The notes under the pieces were generated by a model. The model searched no databases. It saw nothing but the letters and a program-made list of their open reading frames with translations, and was not told the DNA's origin. Below are positions 58,380-64,000 of a stretch of 64,000 nt of DNA, piece by piece. The stretch's first letter is position 1; the number at the start of each line of letters is the position of its first letter. A program made the position numbers and the translations under genes. The DNA is from Auricularia sp. M13 (Eukaryota; Basidiomycota; Agaricomycetes; Auriculariales; Auriculariaceae). Location of the stretch: NCBI GenBank assembly GCA_037042915.1, contig CM073193.1, forward strand, positions 7,750,001-7,814,000, read 5' to 3'.

Positions 58380-60450
58380 CTCGCATGCTGCCACTCCGTC
58401 GCCTGCAACCACTCGTCTGCATCGCGCTGCCCGACGACAATGCCCTCGGATGCTGTGAGTCGATTTTCCTCTTCATCTCACTGCCGTCTGTCTTGCATTC
58501 TACCATTGGACCGTCATCTTCCGCATCTTCTGCCACCCAATCACGTTTCTTCTAGTCCTCGCATACGACGCGTGTGTCGGCGGTGCGCTGTCACGTGGTC
58601 GCCGTTCACATCTCCAGGCTGCTTCCTTTGCGCATTACCCCATCGTTGAACTCCGGTGTTCTGACTCTCTCCTCGCAGATATTCTCGTTGCTACTTGGCC
58701 AATGCCAGGCCACACGACCTCCTTGCGCGTCAAATCCATTCAGTTTATGGTGAGCTGCCGGCGTTCGTCACTGCCCTTGATACTTCCGCGAGGCTGACCT
58801 CCATGCCGCAGATCACTCAACCAGTTTTTTGCGCGGTCTGAACGCATCTGACATTTGTACGTTGTGCACTTCTCGTGCAACACATTACTGACATACCTTT
58901 TCCACCAGCGGACTCCTCGGAGACCCAGTGGGCCACTCCGGCAGATTCCGCACCTTGACCCGCAACCATCACCTCGCCCGCTCGCAAGACGGCGGCGACG
59001 TCTCATTTGCTCAGCAAGGTAATATAATTTTCGCGCGCCTGTTCTCGCATTGCTGACTGCTTGGCTGCAGTTGCTCTTCCGCACAGCCACGTACTGCCTG
59101 GCGCAACTTCGACGATCTATGCGGCGCGCGCGAACGTAAGTCGTCGCTTTATCCCCTCGGTAATGTCCAACGCCTGTTCTTCCAGGACAGGTCAACACTC
59201 TGCGCTGCAGACGATGGCGACATCGAATGCAACGGACGCGACGGAGACGACGGTCGCGGAATCGGCGCCGCGGCGCTGTCAGGAACATCGTACTCGTGAG
59301 TTGCGGCTTTTACCCCCTCTGGTAATGTCCAACGCTTGTTCATTCAGGACATTCGCGATTTGCTCGGTGACGGCAGCGGCGTCGGACAGCGCTCGCTGCT
59401 GGATGGACCATCTCGGTTCGTGTATTTTCCATCGCATTGCCGATGTCTGGACTTACTTTCTTTCGTTAGAGGCGCATGTCCCTAATGTCTTGGAGCTCAA
59501 TGGCGCCTGATTTTGCGAAACACGCACGGTATGTCGTCCTGAAACTGTCCGTTGAGATTGAGAGTGCTGAACGACACTATAGTAGTTGCATCCACCGCGG
59601 CCGCTGTCTTCCTCATTGCCGACGCACCTCCTGTGAGAGACGAGGTTCCACGTGTCAGCTGTCCACCGTCGTCGCCGTCCGGCCATGTCATCGGGCGGCG
59701 AACGATGAAGGATCCCGCGGACCGCGCCGCCGTTAGCTCAACACGTGAGTTTCTTGCCGCCCTCCGTGCATGAATGCATTTCTCACATGCAGTAGTTGCG
59801 CAGGTAGTCGTCCTTGACGCCGATGGCTTGGTCCGCGGCGATGTTCGTGATCATTGAGTGTTTTTGTGGCGTTCGGCAACTGCTAACCTGTTTTTTCAGC
59901 ATCCCGCGAACCTTCAGGGCTCCAAACGCGCTCCTCGGTGCAAGAAAGACGCCGAGACCTCTCGGCGGTCTTGATTCGCGAGTCCCCCGCCGACGTTGTT
60001 CATCTCGCGAACAAAATCCGCCGGGGACGGCTCAGTTCGGCCCCACCAGCATCGTCGCTTGACTACGGCGCAATATACATCAGCCCGAGCTGGCTCAGTG
60101 TGTATCGCGTCGCGCGCGCCGCCCTCCGCTGGCGCAATCGACTCCGACCTCGCGTGGTGTCGCGTTCGGCGCTCCGAGCAACCCGCGACTCGCCACCCCA
60201 CCTACGAGGTCCTTCAAGTCGCATGTGCCACACCCTCGCGCGCTGGCCGTCCATCTCCCGACGTTGTGGAGATGGACCCCGTTCAGTCCGCCCGAGACCG
60301 TCACCACCGGCAGCCAACCTGATCTCACTGCGGCGCCGCACCGTCTTCGGTGGCCGGGAATTACGGCACATATCTAGCCTGCATCAACCCTCGTCGCCTC
60401 TCACCGCGGTTCTGCTGCGGCGAGCGAGTTTCGCCTGCATTGTGGATTAA
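58380..60450 (+). CDS. Putative multi-intron gene of unknown function
   Basis: Coding function is not recognised. What supports a transcript is a run of well-formed short introns: GTAAGT..CCAG 59132-59184, GTGAGT..TCAG about 59297-59347, GTTCGT..TTAG near 59414-59468, GTATGT..ATAG near 59528-59580, GTGAGT..GCAG near 59744-59792 and GTGTTT..TCAG near 59858-59900. They separate exons of 50-170 bp. Exons on the plus strand give hydrophobic or polar peptides such as VVASTAAAVFLIADAPPVRD and VVAQVVVLDADGLVRGD. The last open stretch, Arg/Ser-rich, runs to 60450. Exon phases were not all reconciled, and the true boundaries may differ; it could also be a non-coding spliced transcript. Confidence 0.35.
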
Positions 60451-60897
60451 GCGCCGGTCCCGGCCACCGTGACCACATTTCGAAAAACTGTGAGCATTTC
60501 CTGCTTTGGATGTCCCGCAACATGCTAACCCTCTATGGAGGTAGTCGTCCTTGACGTCGCGCTCGACGGCGACGAATATTTTTGGTCATTTCCGGGCCAT
60601 TTTTTGACCTGTGAGCCATCGCGTTCCCCAACATCCTCTTCACCGGTCTGACCGTTTCGCAGTGCCGCTCGACGCCGCGTTCGACGACGACCGAATATTT
60701 TCGAGTCATTTTTCGTAAGTTTTTGTTTTCCGTGCCCAGGGTGTTCTGCGACTCAACGAGACTCCATCCAGCCACTTTGCGCCGCCGTAGCCATTTTCTC
60801 CGTGATTCTGTGTGATTTCTCGTCTCGCGCGTCTCAGCTGTCGCCCGCACTTTGCTGTACTCGTCCGCCGCATGTCACTAGATAGAATTGAAATGTG
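60451..60897. other. Intergenic with a short diverged repeat
   Basis: A ~120 bp element with cgacg(g/a)cgac(g/c)gaatatttt and a following gtcatt occurs twice (near 60570 and 60690). An earlier relative, gtagtcgtccttgacg, is at 59806 and again at 60542. Confidence 0.4.
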
Positions 60898-60946
60898 ACA
60901 GGCCCGGGCGGTGGACATACCCATATGTCCACCGCCCGGGTCCTGT
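60898..60946. other. Near-perfect inverted repeat (hairpin), 22-bp arms
   Basis: The left arm 60898-60919 pairs with 60924-60946 around a 4-nt loop ccca. The only irregularity is one unpaired base in the right arm. Arms are very GC-rich with cccgggcggtggacata at the core. It lies about 190 bp from the duplication breakpoint at 61139. Confidence 0.75.
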
Positions 60947-61070
60947 ACCGCGCCCAGAGGGGGAATCCCTGTCAGTTTGATTTTCTGTTCACCTCGGGAC
61001 TTGCGTCGAATTTTTGTCGATGGCTCATGCGAGTTTCGACGGGCTTTACTGCCGACTATCGCCTGCTCGG

Positions 61071-61116
61071 ACGCCACGGACAATGTCAACGGACGCCACG
61101 GAGAATGTCTATTGCC
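61071..61116. repeat. Two tandem copies of a ~22 bp motif at the duplication edge
   Basis: ggacgccacgga(c/g)aatgtc occurs twice in a row immediately left of the copy-B breakpoint. Short tandem at a junction is compatible with a repair footprint but could be chance. Confidence 0.5.
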
Positions 61117-61138
61117 ACGGATGCTATGTACACGGAGC

Positions 61139-64000
61139 ACCTTCTCCCACAGCCGTCTGCTCTCGAACGGGCCCTGCTCCTCCAGCGGCCGAACGGTCTT
61201 CGGGAACATCGTGACGGCGCTCAGGTCGACGAGCTCACGCCACTCGCCCACCGGCGCGCCGTTCTCGAACTTGCGCCAGCGGAACGACTTGCGCCAGCAG
61301 CCCTCGAACTGCGCCACGATACGCTCCTTCGGCACGTGCTTCACCTGTTCCCGAAAATCAGTCGGAGTGCTGGGTGGTGACAGTAGTAAGTAGGAACGGA
61401 CCTTGGTCCAGTCGCTGTGCTCCTTGACGCCCTTCTCGACGCCGGCCTTGCGCACCTTGGACGACTTGCTCTGGCCGGACTTGACGCTCGCCGAGTCGTC
61501 CGAGACGGACGTGTAGGGCGTGCCGGTGAACTCGTCGTCCTCGTACGTGTGTATGACGCCCTCGACCAAGAACTGCGGCTTCCCGAGCCACGACTGTTGC
61601 CGTCGTGCGTCAGCCCGGCGTCCACAGCATCAGCACCAGGCGCACCTCGTCCTTGTACTCGATCACCGTGCGGTACTTGAGTCCAGGCTGTCCCCCAGAG
61701 CACGTAATAATCGTCTAGCACGCGTCAGTGACGCTGCAGCCATCGGCGGCGCAAAGACCTTACCGATTCCGACACGGTTGCGTAGAAGCTGCCGCGCAGG
61801 ATGCCGTTGACCTGCGCGGTGGGGTGCGTGACGCGGTAGGACTCGCCGGCGCCGTGGCCGCTGGTGATGCGCACGAAGATGCCCTTGTTGGCGGCGCCGG
61901 GCGCAATGCGCACCGTCGTCCCAGAGACGCGGGCGGCAATCTGGTCAATCTGCAATGGGCCGGTGCCAGTTAGCAACGCACAATAATAGCGCAGCGCTGG
62001 CGTGTGGCGTACGCCTTCAGCTTCAATGCCCCGCGCGGGACAGGACGCGTAGTAGGCGGAAATGGGCGGATGGTGCGACACTTGTTCTGTCTGCGGCATT
62101 CCTGTTAGCAGTCAAGCACGCACAATGGAGTCATACACACCAAGTAGACAACGCGGATCGTCTCTGCCGCTGGGACGTCTTCCTCGATCTCCTTGCCAGC
62201 CGGCGGGTTGGCAAGATGTTGGAGCGTGTTCAGGCTCAGGTTGGAGGCCGTCGCGCCGGGGTTGCTCTCGACTTGCAGAGCGGCGTTCACCTTGTCCTTT
62301 GCTGGGCCTTCCTTGGGCGCTGCGCTGCCGCCGAACGGGCTCCAGCTGCTGAACCTGGACTTGGTTACCGGCGGAGCGTCGGACGTCGGGGCCGTCGTCG
62401 ACTCGGACTCCTCGACGAACAGATGGAGGTGCTGGACGGGCTGGTTGGCGTGGTCGCCGTCGGGGTACTCGACCGGCCGGACGTCCCAGTGGCAGCGGAA
62501 ATGCTCGCCCAGGACGGAGTTGTAGGGCTTGCAGATCTTGCCGCGTATGAACTTGAGCTCCTTGGAGAAGCACCAGCGCAGCACGGCCAGCATGCGCAGC
62601 AGCGGGTCTGGCGAGTCGTTTATTCTGCGAATTTATTATGAGGATCAGAGCCTGGGCGACGTGTCCGGGCTGCGTGCGCACGCTGCAAAGAGGTCTGGGC
62701 GATCGAGGTATTGCCAGTACTCGAGATTGGGTATCGGCTCGAGCAGCTGGGCGGGCAGCGACAAGCCTGTGGGCGCGGTCAGCAGTGAGCGCGGACCTGG
62801 AGCGCTCTGCACGCACGCCTGCAACGGACGGTGAGCGGTCACATGATGCAGACAGGGGTGCGGCCGACAACGCACATGGCAGCGAGGTCCTTGACGCCCA
62901 GACTGCGCTTGAGCAAGTCCACAATCATCTTGAGCTTGCCGGTCTCCGTCGACGCCGCCTCGGCGCCCTGGCCGGCGTCGAACACCTGGGTAGTGGCGTC
63001 GTCGTCGGACGGCGGCGGCGGCAAGGCGACTTTGGACATCGTGCTGCGCGTTGGGTATGCAATTATCTATAGGCTGGGGATGCAGGCAGAGTGGCAGAGC
63101 AGGTGGCTCTTCAAAGCGATGATGCCGCTTCCGGCCGTCCGAGATGGATGCCTCCGCACGCACGTTCTCCGCCAACTCTGAACTCTGTCGCGCTGGATGG
63201 CCGTCGCTCCTCCGTCCTCGCCGTCCAATGCCACCCTGGACGCATCGAGGCATTGCGCGACGCCCGCCGATGTGCGTTCATCCAGCGCTCTACACCGCAT
63301 AAAACGCAGCTCAACGGACTGGCGCATTCAGATCATATTGCGCTCGCCGGGCTCGACGCTGACCCACGCTCGCTCGCCGTCGACCTCGCTCTCCAACACA
63401 GTGCCGCAAGCGCTAGCAAGTCTAAATTGACCGCGGTCATGCTCGGCGAGATCCCAGCCACCCAGCGCACAACATGCATTGCGCGCCGTAGACTCTCAAC
63501 CCCGCGGCACCCAAACAAGTCTTGCAGCTGGCGCTGTTATTCCCGCAGCTCGATAACGGCCAGGTTCGTCCTTCATCGACGTCTCAGCATTTCTGACCGA
63601 CATTGTCTCATAGCGTCCGAATTTTGCCTTTTGCTCGACCTCGACGACAGTAAGGTCTACACCACCGCTCCCTGCGTGTCAAGACGGCCTCAGACGACCA
63701 ACGCGAGCTCGGCCAACGTTTCAGCGCAAAGGATTGGCGCTGGCAAAGCAACCCGCAAGACGCATAACACGCCGTAGGAAACGATTTCCGCGACTTTGCG
63801 TACACACGGATGAGGCTTGCAACCGGCGCTATCACATCCTGTGGCTCGATGATGCCGCGTGACGCTGGTACGTCCGCCAGAACCGTATGAGCATCGGTCG
63901 CTCACATTTTGTCGCAGCGTCCCGATTTCTCGTCATTTTCGAGCTCTGCGCCGCGGACGACGCTGGCATAGCCTACGCCAAGCTCGCGCGCGCCTCAGAA
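61139..64000. repeat. Segmental duplication, copy B (continues past the window)
   Basis: Direct-repeat partner of 51649-54510. It covers the truncated OSBP copy, its upstream region and at least two of the ~300 bp tandem units. A diverged patch at about 63.22-63.30 kb marks an indel in the upstream region. Confidence 0.85.
63040..64000. other. Upstream region of OSBP copy B
   Basis: No gene recognised; the sequence is the duplicated promoter side and ~300 bp repeat units beginning near 63530 and 63823. Confidence 0.5.

Larger units (their letters stand above)
60706..63039 (-). pseudogene. Oxysterol-binding protein copy B, 3'-truncated with a replaced C-terminus
   Basis: Near-identical to copy A from the ATG (63039) through LWEKV, including introns, the EQVSHHPP fingerprint and exon joins. 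At 61139 homology stops within the coding sequence. The C-terminal part of copy A (ENLLKKEYSEATKVK to FVPTFFEPDF) is absent. The frame stays open into unrelated sequence for about 144 codons (LRVHSIRGNRHSPWRP onward, across the hairpin) to a stop at 60706. The acceptor before VKHVPKER is CAG here and TAG in copy A; both are usable. The product, if made, would lack the last helices of the sterol-binding fold. It could be a pseudogene or a chimera; conservation suggests it is young. Confidence 0.72.

Noticed and set aside
61330-61390. Stop codon seen before VKHVPKER in OSBP copy A but not in copy B
   Set aside because: The TAG is the last base triplet of the intron (acceptor ...AATAG); copy B has CAG at the same place.
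1-64000. CRISPR arrays, prophage, insertion sequences or plasmid origins
   Set aside because: Intron-rich eukaryotic gene structure throughout; no short regular spacer-repeat arrays, no transposase or integrase found.

Overview
This window is nuclear DNA of a filamentous basidiomycete, most probably an Agaricomycete wood-decay fungus. Genes are compact and GC-rich, with many 45-60 bp GT..AG introns. Several products are typical of that group: CBM1-type secreted enzymes, clustered P450s, Git3-like receptors and Ser/Pro-rich single-pass membrane proteins. There is no sign of plasmid, phage or organelle sequence and no CRISPR. No RNA gene could be supported.

Layout. 0.8-1.9 kb: Mis12/Mtw1 kinetochore subunit (+). 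2.1-4.3 kb: cytochrome P450 (+). 4.8-12.0 kb: the spliceosomal helicase BRR2 (+). 12.2-13.4 kb: GPN-loop GTPase GPN2 (-). 13.7-15.8 kb: MRS2-type mitochondrial magnesium channel (-). 16.2-17.0 kb: nucleotidyltransferase-like gene (+). 18.2-20.2 kb: N-myristoyltransferase (-). 20.8-22.4 kb: single-pass membrane protein (+). 22.7-24.9 kb: a second P450, paralogous to the first (+). 25.5-26.4 kb: another single-pass membrane protein (+). 26.9-28.0 kb: secreted polysaccharide lyase (-). 29.1-30.5 kb: F-box-type remnant (+). 30.9-31.7 kb: third single-pass membrane protein (-). 32.7-34.3 kb: secreted beta-propeller lactonase with an N-terminal CBM1-like module (+). 34.5-37.1 kb: Dal5-type MFS permease (-). 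39.0-40.6 kb: secreted pectate-lyase-fold glycosidase (+). 41.6-45.6 kb: two Git3-like seven-helix receptors, tail to tail. 47.4-48.9 kb: secreted endonuclease/exonuclease/phosphatase-fold protein (+). 49.5-50.5 kb: Ser/Pro-rich protein with a Cys-rich end (+). 51.4-53.5 kb: oxysterol-binding protein (-).

The last 10 kb is different. It holds a second, 3'-truncated copy of the oxysterol-binding protein gene and its upstream repeats, about 9.49 kb away. Between the copies lie a four-unit tandem array with a ~495 bp period, a putative multi-intron transcript with an internal exon/intron duplication, and a near-perfect 22-bp-arm hairpin beside the duplication breakpoint.

The left part is housekeeping (kinetochore, splicing, RNA polymerase assembly, mitochondrial Mg, lipidation). 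The middle is wall-polysaccharide attack, uptake and sensing (lyase, CBM1 lactonase, pectate-lyase-fold enzyme, permease, receptors).

A recurring oddity is that many otherwise well-conserved genes, including essential ones (BRR2, GPN2, Mis12), carry single-base frame breaks, mostly one missing base next to a short homopolymer. I read this chiefly as residual assembly error, and coordinates are given across the breaks.
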